From the NCBI RefSeq assembly GCF_001699815.1, contig NZ_MCGB01000084.1:1-64000 (forward strand): a stretch of DNA of 64,000 bases, in the 5' to 3' direction. The notes beneath the pieces are model-generated. The model was given only the letters and a program-made list of their open reading frames with translations, was not told the DNA's origin and did not search any database. This document shows, in pieces, positions 27,383 through 36,448 of this stretch. Numbering within the stretch: the stretch's first letter is position 1; the number at the start of each line of letters is the position of its first letter. The stretch is from Ralstonia pickettii. Its GTDB lineage: Bacteria > Pseudomonadota > Gammaproteobacteria > Burkholderiales > Burkholderiaceae. The translations under genes were made by a program, and so were the position numbers.

Positions 27383-30055
27383 ATGCCCGCAGAGCAATCG
27401 AAGGCCTCTTCTGGTGGCACGACAGATACCCCGCCACGGCAACGATGGCGGAGCAAACTGTTGTCGCCGCTCAACATCGGTGCGGTCGTGGGCCTGCTGT
27501 TCATCTGGTCGTTCACGTTCCATCAACTCACCCTAGAGCACGACAGGCTGATACGCGATGCGCAGGCCCGCACGCAGGTTGAGGCACGGGCATTTGGTGA
27601 ATACTCGCTTGGCAGCGTGCGGCGCGTGTCGGAGTTCTTGCTCGATCTGCGCGCGAGTTGGCTGGCCGGCCGCGAAGTATTCGAGCATGTTATCCGCGAG
27701 CGGCAGGAGACCGTGCGCGACCTGACCTTCCAGGTTTCCGTGATCGACGAGAACGGGATGCTGCTCTACTCCAGCATCGGCCCCACAACAGAACGCGTCG
27801 ACCTGAGCCAGCGCGAGCACTTTCGCGTCCACAAGGATTCGGGCGGACGCGACGTGCTCTTCATCAGCGATCCGGTGCAAGGCAAGGTCTCGAAAAAGTG
27901 GTCGATCCAGTTCACACGGCCCATCCTCAGGGCCGGGCAGTTTGCCGGCGTCGTCGTCGTGTCGGTCAGCCCGGAACAGTTCGCCAGCTTCGCCAATACG
28001 CTGGCCGTGGGCAAGGACGGGGCGGCCACGATCATCCGCGAGTCAGGTCAGGTCCTGGCCCGCGTGCCCAACCCGACCGCGGGTATCGAAAAGCCGCCGC
28101 GCCGCCGCCAGTTCAACCAGCCGGGCGCGCTGGAAACGGGCAGCTACCGCGTGGTGTCGGGCACCGACGGCGTGGAGCGCATCATCGGCTATCACCATGT
28201 GCCGGAGATCGGGCTCTACTTTCTGGTGGGCGAGTCGGTGGCCTCGGTGCTGGCGCCTTACGACGGCTATCGGCGCACCGCGCTGGTCGAGGCGGCCGCC
28301 TCCACCTTGCTCCTCGCGCTGCTGTATTTCACGCTGCGTCGCCGGGGTGCAGAGCGCAAGCGGCACATCGAAGATCTGCGCCTGGCCTCCATGGTCTATG
28401 CGTCGAGCAGCGAGGCGATGATGGTGACGTCCCTCGACGGGCACGTGATCGACGTGAACCCCGCCTTTACCGTCACCACCGGCTATTCAGCGCAGGAGTT
28501 CAAGGGCCAGTCCAGCGACGCCATCCGCTCCGAATGCAACGAGCGCGCCGTGATCGACGCCATGCGCGAGGGTGTCTCAACCAAGGGCACGTGGAGCGGC
28601 GAGTACCTGATCCGCCGCAAGGACGGCAGCGAATTCCCCGCGCTGCTCACCATCGACACGTTTGCCGACAGCACGCTGGGCGAGCCGCGCCGGGTTGTGC
28701 TGATCCACGACATGACGGAGAAGAAGCGGGCCGAAGAGGTCATCTGGCGGCAGGCCAACTTCGATGCGCTCACCGATCTGCCCAACCGGCACATGTTCTA
28801 CAACCGCCTGCGCCACGAGATCGCGCGAGCGCGTCAGGCATCTACACAGCTCGCGCTGCTGTTCATCGATCTTGACCGCTTCAAGGAAGTGAACGACACG
28901 CTCGGTCATGACCAGGGCGACGTCCTGCTCAAGGAGATCGCCCGGCGCATCTCGGCCATCGTTCGCGGCACCGATACGGTCGCGCGGCTGGCGGGCGACG
29001 AGTTCACCATCATCCTGCCGGACCTGCCTGATGCCGGCGCGGCCACGCCCATCATCCGCGCCCTGCTCGCACGCATTGCGGCGCCGCTGCAGCTTGGTGA
29101 GGAAAGCGTGGAAGTATCGGCCAGCATTGGCGTGGCACTGTACCCGCGCGATGCCGACAGCGCGGAATCGTTGCTCGTGCGCGCAGACCAGGCCATGTTT
29201 GCGGCCAAGAGCGCGGGGCGCAATCAATGGGCCGTCTTTACCCCGGCATTGCAGCGCGCCGAGCAGGAACGCCTGCGCGTGACCAGCGATTTGCGCGTGG
29301 CGCTCACGCAGGGCCAGCTTGCGGTGCACTATCAGCCGATCGTCGATCTGTTGACGGGCAAGGTGCGCAAGGCAGAGGCGCTGATCCGCTGGACGCACCC
29401 CGTGCGGGGCGAGATCGATCCGGCGGATTTCATACCGGTGGCCGAAGACAGCGGGCTGATCGTCGAAATCGGCAAGTGGGTGCTGAACCAGGCGCTGGAT
29501 CAGCTCACGCAATGGCACGCCACGCTCGACAACACGCTGCAGGTGTCGGTCAACAAATCGCCGCTGGAGTTCCGCGCGCACCAGTCGAGCAACGAGTCCT
29601 GGCCCAAGGTGGTGGAGCGCCGGGGGCTTCCACCGCACAGCCTGGTCGTCGAAATTACCGAAGGCTCGTTGATGGCCGACAGCGCCGAGGTGGTCGAGCA
29701 CCTGCACGAGTTCAGGCGCGCGGGTGTTGACATCGCGCTCGACGATTTCGGCACGGGCTATTCGTCGCTGTCGTATCTCAAGCGCTTCGACATCAACTAC
29801 ATCAAGATCGACCAGTCTTTCGTGCGCAGCCTCGCAGATGACCCGAAGGACATCGCGCTGTGCAGCGCCATCGTGAGCATGGCGCACGCGCTGCGCATCA
29901 AGGTCATCGCGGAGGGCATCGAAACCGAGGAGCAGAAGGCGATCCTGGTGGCGGCAGGTTGTGACTACGGCCAGGGCCACCTCTTCTGCCCGCCGGTGCC
30001 GCCGGCAGCGTTTGCAGCCTTTGTGGTCAAAAGGCAGCAGCTTGCGGAAACCTGA
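27383..30055 (+). CDS. Membrane sensor PAS-GGDEF-EAL protein (c-di-GMP turnover)
   Basis: An 890-residue protein. After a basic N terminus there is a membrane helix (IGAVVGLLFIWSFTF), a periplasmic dCache/PDC-like sensor of about 230 residues, a second helix (AAASTLLLALLYFTL), a PAS domain, then GGDEF and EAL domains. The cyclase motif is AGDEF at residues 537-541 (Ala for first Gly, usually still active) with an RxxD inhibitory site (RGTD) before it. The phosphodiesterase residues look intact: EAL 665-667, VVEITE, DDFGTGYSS, KID, EGIETEEQ. ATG 27383 is preferred to GTG 27377 because GGAG overlaps the latter. It stands alone, so the net activity cannot be predicted. Confidence 0.92.
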   Translation: MPAEQSKASSGGTTDTPPRQRWRSKLLSPLNIGAVVGLLFIWSFTFHQLTLEHDRLIRDAQARTQVEARAFGEYSLGSVRRVSEFLLDLRASWLAGREVFEHVIRERQETVRDLTFQVSVIDENGMLLYSSIGPTTERVDLSQREHFRVHKDSGGRDVLFISDPVQGKVSKKWSIQFTRPILRAGQFAGVVVVSVSPEQFASFANTLAVGKDGAATIIRESGQVLARVPNPTAGIEKPPRRRQFNQPGALETGSYRVVSGTDGVERIIGYHHVPEIGLYFLVGESVASVLAPYDGYRRTALVEAAASTLLLALLYFTLRRRGAERKRHIEDLRLASMVYASSSEAMMVTSLDGHVIDVNPAFTVTTGYSAQEFKGQSSDAIRSECNERAVIDAMREGVSTKGTWSGEYLIRRKDGSEFPALLTIDTFADSTLGEPRRVVLIHDMTEKKRAEEVIWRQANFDALTDLPNRHMFYNRLRHEIARARQASTQLALLFIDLDRFKEVNDTLGHDQGDVLLKEIARRISAIVRGTDTVARLAGDEFTIILPDLPDAGAATPIIRALLARIAAPLQLGEESVEVSASIGVALYPRDADSAESLLVRADQAMFAAKSAGRNQWAVFTPALQRAEQERLRVTSDLRVALTQGQLAVHYQPIVDLLTGKVRKAEALIRWTHPVRGEIDPADFIPVAEDSGLIVEIGKWVLNQALDQLTQWHATLDNTLQVSVNKSPLEFRAHQSSNESWPKVVERRGLPPHSLVVEITEGSLMADSAEVVEHLHEFRRAGVDIALDDFGTGYSSLSYLKRFDINYIKIDQSFVRSLADDPKDIALCSAIVSMAHALRIKVIAEGIETEEQKAILVAAGCDYGQGHLFCPPVPPAAFAAFVVKRQQLAET

Positions 30056-30062
30056 CCGTCTT

Positions 30063-30884
30063 TCAGCCGCCGCGCACGGCCCGCGCAAAGGCCTGCACCA
30101 CATCGGCAGACGCATCGGTGATGGCCCAGTAGCCCATGCCGGCGCTGCGCCAGACCATCAACTGGTAGCCGCGCTCGGTGCGCAGCGCGGGCTCGGTATC
30201 ACTGCCCGCCTCGGGGCGTACGTACAGATCGACGGGATGCTGCGCCGAGCGGTAGACCAGTACCGCCACCGGGCGTCCGTCGATGTAGTCCAGCCGCCCG
30301 CCGATGAGCGGGAAACCGCGTGCGGCAAGGTCAGTCACGGGCGGCGCATAGTCGATGCGGCCGTTGAACCACGGCTTGACCGTGTGGCGATCCGATGACA
30401 GCACATCCGTCTCCCGCGCGCCCAGCAGCGCCCGCACGTGGCTTGCGGTGATGTCGTGCGCGGTGAGCGCAGCCATATCGGGTCGGCCAACCAGCACGCC
30501 CACACCGAGTGCCACGGCCGCGAGCGCGGCTGCGCCCAATCCCAAGCCGAGCCCCCGCGATGGCGTGATCAACCAATTGGCCAAGCGCTGCCATGGAAAT
30601 TCCGTCCGGCGCGGCGCGCCCGCACGGGTCGATTCGGGTCGCACGCCGGACTCTGCCTGCACGGCCTGCAATACACGTTCGCTCAAACCCGCCGGCGCCT
30701 TCATGTACAGCGCCGGCGCACGCAGCCCCTGGCGCAGCGCACGCGCCACGCCATCGTGGCGCACTGCGATGTCGGTGCAAGCGGCACACGTGCCCAGATG
30801 CGTTTCCATGCGCAGGCTGTCGGCCGCACCGAGTTCGCCATCGGCGCGGGCAGCCAGCAGCGCGCGGATGTCGTCACAGTTCAT
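30063..30884 (-). CDS. Transmembrane zinc-binding anti-sigma factor
   Basis: A 273-residue protein with an N-terminal zinc anti-sigma domain (HLGTCAACTD, the H-x3-C-x2-C motif), a single membrane helix (GLGLGAAALAAVALGVGVLVG) and a periplasmic C-terminal domain ending in WAITDASADVVQAFARAV. It should bind and hold the ECF sigma factor encoded just upstream, whose stop overlaps this gene's start by 11 bp. It ends 7 bp from the convergent GGDEF-EAL gene. Confidence 0.88.
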   Translation of the reverse strand: MNCDDIRALLAARADGELGAADSLRMETHLGTCAACTDIAVRHDGVARALRQGLRAPALYMKAPAGLSERVLQAVQAESGVRPESTRAGAPRRTEFPWQRLANWLITPSRGLGLGLGAAALAAVALGVGVLVGRPDMAALTAHDITASHVRALLGARETDVLSSDRHTVKPWFNGRIDYAPPVTDLAARGFPLIGGRLDYIDGRPVAVLVYRSAQHPVDLYVRPEAGSDTEPALRTERGYQLMVWRSAGMGYWAITDASADVVQAFARAVRGG

Positions 30885-31506
30885 GGCGGGCCTCCTTCGT
30901 GCTGTTTCCCATGCCGCCCGATGCGCGGATGGGTGTCACATTGGTGCGCGGTGGCGCGTTGTCTTCCGTCAATAGGCGTGCGAGTTGCTGCCGCGCACGT
31001 GCCAGCCGCGACATGACCGTGCCGATGGGCGCGTCGACCACGGCGGCAATGTCGCGGTACGGCAGGTCTTCCAGCTCGCGCAGCACGAGCACCTCGCGAT
31101 ACGGCACGGGCAACTGCGCCAGCGCGGCATGCACGCGGCGCACATCGTCGATGCGGGCGAGCAGCGCGGCGGGGTCGACACCGTAGCTGGCGCTGTCGTC
31201 ATTCGCCTGGCCTGCTGCATCGTCATCCCATGGCTGGGCCGGGGCCTGCTTGCGGCGCGCGCATTCCGAGAACCACGTGTTGCGCACGATGGCGAGCAGC
31301 CACGGACGGCCATCGCCGCCGCGAAACCCGCCGAACAGCCGGAACGCGCGCAGGCAGGCTTCCTGAACGATGTCGTCGGCGTCTTGCGCGTCGCCCGAGA
31401 GCCAGCGTGCCAGGTTGTAGGCGGCGTCGACATGCGGCAACACCGCCTGCGCAAAGCGCTGCGCGTCGGTGGGCAGATCGAGCATGGGGTCTGGCAGGTC
31501 GGGCAT
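30874..31506 (-). CDS. ECF-family RNA polymerase sigma factor
   Basis: A 210-residue sigma-70-family ECF factor: region 2 contains AYNLARWLSGDAQDADDIVQEA and region 4 contains LPVPYREVLVLRELEDLPYRDIAAVVDAP with IGTVMSRLARAR. It is co-transcribed with its zinc anti-sigma factor and divergent from a Tat-exported metallophosphoesterase and a CuA-like cupredoxin, which are the likely targets. The C terminus is slightly extended beyond region 4. Confidence 0.93.
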   Translation of the reverse strand: MPDLPDPMLDLPTDAQRFAQAVLPHVDAAYNLARWLSGDAQDADDIVQEACLRAFRLFGGFRGGDGRPWLLAIVRNTWFSECARRKQAPAQPWDDDAAGQANDDSASYGVDPAALLARIDDVRRVHAALAQLPVPYREVLVLRELEDLPYRDIAAVVDAPIGTVMSRLARARQQLARLLTEDNAPPRTNVTPIRASGGMGNSTKEARHEL

Positions 31507-31705
31507 GGCAGCCTAGAGGCGGTTGACCTCCGTATACCTGGGTGCAATCCAGTTTATTCCCGCCCCGAAGAAATTTTGTGAAAACGCGAATCTTATGGAA
31601 TACGCGGGCACGCCGGCCGGTATGACAGGCAGGACCGGCGCTTCCTCCATTTCCATCGCGCTGGGCCCACTTCCCATACTCAGCCATCTATTGCAGGGGA
31701 CACCC

Positions 31706-32656
31706 ATGAGCAAGCAACCCGGACGACGCCAGTTCCTGCAACTGGCCGCGGTCGGCGGTCTGGTGTACGCATCCGGCCTGCCCGGCTGGCAGGCAATGGC
31801 GGCCACCACGCGCGCCGCCGGCGCCAAGCCAGACGATTTCTATTTCGTGCAGTTATCGGACACGCACTGGGGCTTCAAGGGCGCGCCGAACCCGGATTCG
31901 CAAGGCACGCTGCCCAAGGCGATTGCGGCGGTGAATGCGCTGTCGCCGGCGCCGGATTTCGTCATCTTCACGGGCGACCTCAGCCACATCAGCGACGACC
32001 CTGCCGAGCGCCGCAAGCGCCTGGCCGAATTTCGCGACATTGCCGCGCAGATCAAGGTGCCGGTTGTGCACTACATGCCGGGCGAGCACGACGCTTCGCT
32101 CGACAACGGCGAGGCCTATATCGAACTCTTCGGCCGCACGCATTACTCGTTCGATCACAAGGGCGTGCACTTCATCGCCATCGACAACGTGTCCGACCCG
32201 TCCGCCCGTGTGGGCGATGCACAACTCGTGTGGCTGGCGGCGGATGTGCGTTCCGTGCCTGAGCACACACCCATCGTCGTGTTCACGCACCGGCCGCTGT
32301 TCGACCTGTACCCGCAATGGGACTGGGCCACGCGCGATGGCCAGCAGGTCATCGACTTGCTGATGCCGCACCCGAACGTGACGGTGTTCTACGGCCACAT
32401 CCACCAGGAGCATCACCACATGACCGGGCACATCGCGCACCACTCCGCGCGCTCGTTGATGTTCCCGCTGCCCGCGCCGGGCTCGCAGGCCAAGCGCAAC
32501 CCGATCCCGTGGGATGCTGCCGCACCGTACCGCGGCCTGGGCTGGCGCAGCATCGCCGAGCACGGCAAGCAGGATGCCGCCACCTGGGCGTTGGCCGAGC
32601 AGCCGATCCAACCCAACAGCGAAGCCACTGCCACCAAAACCCCGGAGACCACCTGA
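31706..32656 (+). CDS. Tat-exported calcineurin-like metallophosphoesterase
   Basis: A 316-residue protein with a Tat signal (GRRQFLQLAAVGG, cleaved after the AMA region). The mature domain has the metallophosphoesterase signatures in order: LSDTHWG, FTGDLSH, MPGEHD (Asn of the usual GNHD replaced by Glu), THRPL and YGHIHQEHH. It should be a periplasmic phosphoesterase with a dinuclear metal site. The ATG follows AGGGGA. It is divergent from the ECF sigma gene and directly followed by the cupredoxin gene (1 bp gap), so the two exported proteins are probably co-expressed. Confidence 0.88.
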   Translation: MSKQPGRRQFLQLAAVGGLVYASGLPGWQAMAATTRAAGAKPDDFYFVQLSDTHWGFKGAPNPDSQGTLPKAIAAVNALSPAPDFVIFTGDLSHISDDPAERRKRLAEFRDIAAQIKVPVVHYMPGEHDASLDNGEAYIELFGRTHYSFDHKGVHFIAIDNVSDPSARVGDAQLVWLAADVRSVPEHTPIVVFTHRPLFDLYPQWDWATRDGQQVIDLLMPHPNVTVFYGHIHQEHHHMTGHIAHHSARSLMFPLPAPGSQAKRNPIPWDAAAPYRGLGWRSIAEHGKQDAATWALAEQPIQPNSEATATKTPETT

Positions 32657-32657
32657 C

Positions 32658-33035
32658 ATGCGCGCCTTCATCGCACACAACCCCAAGCGCCGGCTGGCGC
32701 TGCGTCAGTTCACCGTGCTTGCGGCGGGTGCGGCGCTCGCCTGCGTTGCGCACGGCGAGGGCCCGACGGTCATCCGCGTGCACGCGCGCAAGTTCACGTT
32801 CACGCCCGACAAGATCACGCTCAAGCGCGGCGTGCCCGTGGTGTTCGAACTGACCGGGCAAGACATCCTGATGGGTTTTTCGATTCCGGATTTCAACGTA
32901 CGGGCCGATGTGGTGCCGGGGCAGACCGTGCGGCTGGCGCTCACACCCGACAAGACGGGGACGTTCGATTTCCTGTGCGACATCTTCTGCGGCTCGGGCC
33001 ACGAGACGATGAATGGGACGTTAACCGTCACCTGA
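32658..33035 (+). CDS. Exported cupredoxin with CuA-like copper site (cytochrome oxidase subunit II-like)
   Basis: A 125-residue protein with an N-terminal export signal (basic PKRRLALRQF then VLAAGAALACVAHG) and a cupredoxin fold. The motif CDIFCGSGHETM gives Cys107, Cys111, His115 and Met118, exactly the C-x3-C-G-x2-H-x2-M ligand set of CuA sites. The fifth CuA position, normally a His before the FSIP-like strand, is Met72 here (LMGFSIPDF). It could be a periplasmic electron-transfer or copper-handling protein; paired with a phosphoesterase and ECF control. Confidence 0.85.
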   Translation: MRAFIAHNPKRRLALRQFTVLAAGAALACVAHGEGPTVIRVHARKFTFTPDKITLKRGVPVVFELTGQDILMGFSIPDFNVRADVVPGQTVRLALTPDKTGTFDFLCDIFCGSGHETMNGTLTVT

Positions 33036-33059
33036 AGCGCAACGCCGCATACCCAACGC

Positions 33060-33088
33060 AAAACGCCCCGATCTGTTCGGGGCGTTTT
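33060..33088. terminator. Bidirectional Rho-independent terminator
   Basis: A perfect 12-bp stem (AAAACGCCCCGA / TCGGGGCGTTTT) with a 5-base loop lies between the convergent cupredoxin and AHSA1-domain genes. The A-run and T-run make it work in both directions. Confidence 0.9.
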
Positions 33089-33105
33089 CATCTGCGAGCG
33101 CCGCC

Positions 33106-33624
33106 TTAAGCCAGCGCGTCCCGCTCGGCCAGGGTCAGCAGCAGTTCGTCGAGCCGCTCCATGGTGGAGGTCATCCCGTCCTTCAACCCCATGTCGATGA
33201 CCTTCTGCACGTCCTCTGGCGAGTTGTACAACACCACAGTCGTGACGAGGGTGCGTTCCTTCGCATCGGCAAAGGTGACATCCCAGCGGGCGCGGGGCAG
33301 ATCCGGATTCACGGCGCCGGTTTCGTCAGAAAAAGCATCGAGCGCCGCATAGCCGTCGATCGGGTTGATCTTCTGATAGTCCAGGCGGCTCCAGAACGAC
33401 TGTCCATCGGGGGTGATCATGGCGTAGTGCCAGTAGCCGCCTTCCTTGAATTCCATATGCTTGGTCTTGGTGGTGAGCGGCTTGGGCGCAAACCACTGAT
33501 CGAGCAGTTCGCGCTTCGTATGGCAATCCCACACGAGCTGGCGCTTCGCCGCGAACTCTCGCCTCACGGTGAGGCTGCTCTTTTGCATGTCGACCACGAA
33601 ATCAAACCGAAGATCAGCCTTCAT
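33106..33624 (-). CDS. AHSA1/SRPBCC-domain protein
   Basis: A 172-residue protein of the activator-of-Hsp90 ATPase homology-1 type (START-like fold): FAAKRQLVWDCHTKRELLDQWF at the N-terminal strand, and WDVTFADAKERTLVTT in the central sheet. It overlaps the ArsR-type regulator gene by 11 bp; ArsR+AHSA1 pairs are common in bacteria, the AHSA1 protein presumably binding a hydrophobic ligand. Function otherwise unknown. Confidence 0.88.
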   Translation of the reverse strand: MKADLRFDFVVDMQKSSLTVRREFAAKRQLVWDCHTKRELLDQWFAPKPLTTKTKHMEFKEGGYWHYAMITPDGQSFWSRLDYQKINPIDGYAALDAFSDETGAVNPDLPRARWDVTFADAKERTLVTTVVLYNSPEDVQKVIDMGLKDGMTSTMERLDELLLTLAERDALA

Positions 33625-33958
33625 TGCCTTCTCCTTGGAGTTTCTCTAAGAGGTTGTCCAGATTGCGGTACCTGCCCGTCCAGATCGCGTGCTGTTGCTC
33701 AAACCAGCGCTCGGCGGCGGCCAACTTCTTGCGCTCGAGCGTGCACGTCCGGATTCGGCCGCTCTTTTCCGAGCGGACCAGCCCGACGTCTTCCAGCACC
33801 CGCATGTGCTTCATGAAGGACGGCAGCGCCATGTCGAATGGTTCCGCCAGTTCACTTACCGACGCGGGCCCTTCACCGAGCCGTTGAATAACCGCCCTGC
33901 GCGTTGGGTCCGAAAGCGCGTGAAATACCGCGTCTAGCGCAATTCCATTGTTATCCAT
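33614..33958 (-). CDS. ArsR-family winged-helix regulator
   Basis: A 114-residue regulator with the ArsR core FHALSDPTRRAVIQRLGEGPASVSELAEPF, recognition helix PSFMKHMRVLEDVGLV and wing RSEKSGRIR. No cysteine metal sites are evident, as usual for members coupled to AHSA1 genes. The ATG at 33958 gives the family start (DNNGIALDAVFHAL); an in-frame upstream ATG at 33997 would add an unconserved leader. Probably autoregulates the two-gene unit. Confidence 0.9.
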   Translation of the reverse strand: MDNNGIALDAVFHALSDPTRRAVIQRLGEGPASVSELAEPFDMALPSFMKHMRVLEDVGLVRSEKSGRIRTCTLERKKLAAAERWFEQQHAIWTGRYRNLDNLLEKLQGEGNEG

Positions 33959-34094
33959 TTGGCTAACTATATACGCGAGAATGCGTTGATGCAACAAGGT
34001 TCAACAGCGTGTGGTGACACAGGTGGGCGGCCGGTCAGCATGCACACGTACCCATGCTAGGATGACCTTCCCCCCGGCAGCCGCCACACCGCAC

Positions 34095-34688
34095 ATGACG
34101 ACCATCTACGCGACCCTCGGCGTGCAGCCGGACGCCACCCTGGACGAAATCAAGCGCGCTTACCGCCGCGCCGCAATGAAGTGGCATCCCGACCGCAACC
34201 CCGGCCGAGAAGCCGAGGCCTATGCGGCGTTCCAGGAAATTCGCGAAGCCTACTCGATCCTCTCCGACGCTGAACAGCGCCGTGTCTACGACGAGGTATT
34301 CGCACAGGAAATGCAGCGCTGGCAAGCGGAGCGCGATGCCCAGGAAGCACAGGAGCGCGAAGCGCAACGCGAGCGCGAACGCCTTGCGCAGGAGCATTAC
34401 GAAAAGATGGTCGCCATCGCCATGCGTTTTGCCGACGATGGCCACCATCGCGACGTCCTGTTCGGCGTGCTGCTCGGCAGGGACTGCGATGCAGAACTCG
34501 CCGCACGCATCGCCGACAGCGTGTGGGCCTTGCAGGAAGCACGGCGCTCCCCCAAGCCTGCAACGGAGGTGTCCGACGCGCAGCCAGCGCCCGCACCCGA
34601 AGACGCGGCCTCCAAAATCGACGAATCTGCAGTGCCGCGGCGTGCGTTCGAGTCGTTCTGGCAGGGGTTGTTTGGCTTGCGCCCATAG
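34095..34688 (+). CDS. J-domain (DnaJ-like) protein
   Basis: A 197-residue co-chaperone. The J domain occupies residues 1-65 ([22 protein letters not shown], with the HPD motif in KWHPDRNPG) and is followed by a strongly charged helix ([20 protein letters not shown], a probable coiled coil) and a C-terminal domain without recognised zinc fingers. It should stimulate a DnaK-type Hsp70 with a specialised client. ATG 34095 puts the J domain at the N terminus as expected. Stands alone between the ArsR unit and the lipoprotein gene. Confidence 0.88.
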   Translation: MTTIYATLGVQPDATLDEIKRAYRRAAMKWHPDRNPGREAEAYAAFQEIREAYSILSDAEQRRVYDEVFAQEMQRWQAERDAQEAQEREAQRERERLAQEHYEKMVAIAMRFADDGHHRDVLFGVLLGRDCDAELAARIADSVWALQEARRSPKPATEVSDAQPAPAPEDAASKIDESAVPRRAFESFWQGLFGLRP

Positions 34689-35158
34689 GTGCCGATTGGC
34701 CTGCCCGCTAACTGCGGGTGATTGGATGCAAGTTCGGCTCGCGCTGCGAGCAGGATCACCAAGGTCGCGCTGGTGGTGGCAGGCAACGCCTTCGTCATGA
34801 GCCAAACGTTTGCCGATTGCCATTTGTCGAGGTGCCAAGTTCATTGAGGCGCTGAGCCACATGGGAAACAAACGCCCGCGCCTCGCGACCATTAAAGGAT
34901 TCATGTGGGCTGCCGATGAACAGATTGCGTCTGTTGCGGTTAATCAGCTTATTCGTCGTCATGCCCAACTATCCGCATTCTGGCTGTCGCATGGGTTTCC
35001 CGATCTGCCGGGCGTGGCGGGCGCTGCTGGCGCACGCCGTCATCTCCAGGCAATCAATGCTCAGCAATATCGAGCGCCCCGATCGACGGGCGGCCGCGAG
35101 AAGTCTTCCCTGCTTCGCGAGCCCAACCGGCTCATACCGAACCGAAAGCGAGCGTGAT
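34689..35158. other. Intergenic stretch before the sugar-binding lipoprotein gene
   Basis: No convincing gene in about 470 bp. Open frames exist but lack ribosome binding sites, protein-like composition and recognisable families. A small inverted repeat (CCCGC-N5-GCGGG, about 34706-34720) follows the J-domain gene but lacks a T-run. The promoter for the downstream lipoprotein/GGDEF-EAL pair must lie here; I cannot pinpoint it. Confidence 0.5.
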
Positions 35159-36448
35159 ATGCGACAAAGCCACTTTGCCCGGCTGCTATCCGGTCTGATC
35201 GGTTTGCTGATTCTGTCCGGTTGCCACCAGCAAGACGCCACCATCACCAGTTCGCCCTCGCCGCACCGAACCAGCATTACGGCATTGATCTGGGCACCGG
35301 ACTGGCCCGAGCAGATGCTTCAGATTGCTGCCGAGTTCAGCAAGCTCAATCCCGATGTGCAGGTGGACGTTCAATTCATGATCGGCAATTCGGTCGAAGA
35401 GAACATCAAACCCCGCGTCGCTGCCGGCACGATGCCCGATCTTTTGAGCGTCAACCCAAATGCCTATTCGGCCGAACTGGCCGATCAGCGCGTCCTTGCC
35501 AATGTCAGCCAGACATTGGCGTGGACGAACATGCTCGCCCCGCTCAAGCGGGACTGGACCAGCCGCCGCGGCAAAGGGTTCGGCATCTCGGGCGGTGTCG
35601 CAACGACGATGATCTACTACAACCGCGAGATGTTCGAAAAAGCGGGCATCGACAAGCTGCCAGCAAATTTCGACGAGTTCCTGCGCGTTTGCGCGCAACT
35701 CAAACGCGCAGGATTCACGCCCATGATGTTGAACGGCGCATTCCCGAACATGCTCGGAAACGGACCGTTTGCCTCGGGCTTCGCCAACAACGTGATCGCG
35801 CACGAGCCGAACTGGAAAAGCAAGATGGCCGAGGGCACGCTGGATCTCGACACCCCCGAGGTCGCTGATATCTTCGCCAGGATGGCACTGCTGCCGGAGC
35901 GCGGCTACGTCCAGGCGTCGTTCATGGCAACCGGCTACGACGACGGCATGCGTCTTTTCAAGGAAGGCAAGGTGGCGATGGCCTTCCAGGGCAGTTGGGC
36001 GGCGGGCCTGCTGCTGCACGGCAATCGCTTTGCGGTCGGCGTATTCATCCCGCCATGGAACAAGCGCGGCGCTCAGATGGTGCCCGTGCTCGGCAGCGAG
36101 ACAGGCTTTGCCGTATGCGAGACGCCCAACAAGGCAGCTGCAATGCGCTTTCTGGAATTCATCGCCGGCAAAGGCTTCCCGATTCTGCAGAGAAAGCGCC
36201 ACAACATCTCCCCGTTCCAGCAAGACGCGGAAACGGCCGTCAGTGACCCGGAAATCGTCGACTACACGAATACGGTCAGCCGCTATTTGGTGACTGCCAG
36301 CCCGTACTATTCGACGCTGCCTTCAAACACGCTCGAGTCGCTGCATGGGTTGATGCAGGACGTGTTGCTCAAGAAGATGTCGCCCAGCCAAGCGGCGAAG
36401 CGACTCGACGAATCGGTCAAGAATGAAGCGAAGATGCACTACAAATGA
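35159..36448 (+). CDS. ABC-type sugar-binding lipoprotein (family 1), coupled to a GGDEF-EAL gene
   Basis: A 429-residue extracytoplasmic binding protein. The signal ends in lipobox LILSGC (Cys22), so it is a lipoprotein. The mature part resembles family 1 sugar-binding proteins: WAPDWPEQMLQIAAEFSKLN at the start, MIYYNREMFEKAGI in the hinge region and AMAFQGSWAAGLL later. No permease or ATPase gene is nearby. Its TGA overlaps the ATG of a membrane GGDEF-EAL protein, so it is probably the ligand-binding partner of that sensor rather than part of an importer, in the manner of NspS/MbaA of Vibrio cholerae (known biology; the parallel is inference). Confidence 0.85.
   Translation: MRQSHFARLLSGLIGLLILSGCHQQDATITSSPSPHRTSITALIWAPDWPEQMLQIAAEFSKLNPDVQVDVQFMIGNSVEENIKPRVAAGTMPDLLSVNPNAYSAELADQRVLANVSQTLAWTNMLAPLKRDWTSRRGKGFGISGGVATTMIYYNREMFEKAGIDKLPANFDEFLRVCAQLKRAGFTPMMLNGAFPNMLGNGPFASGFANNVIAHEPNWKSKMAEGTLDLDTPEVADIFARMALLPERGYVQASFMATGYDDGMRLFKEGKVAMAFQGSWAAGLLLHGNRFAVGVFIPPWNKRGAQMVPVLGSETGFAVCETPNKAAAMRFLEFIAGKGFPILQRKRHNISPFQQDAETAVSDPEIVDYTNTVSRYLVTASPYYSTLPSNTLESLHGLMQDVLLKKMSPSQAAKRLDESVKNEAKMHYK

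Noticed and set aside
34706-34720. CCCGC-N5-GCGGG hairpin after the J-domain gene as terminator
   Set aside because: Short stem and no T-run on either side.
34916-35158. Upstream extension of the sugar-binding lipoprotein frame
   Set aside because: The extension would place the lipoprotein signal 80 residues inside the protein; the ATG at 35159 gives a proper signal peptide and lipobox.
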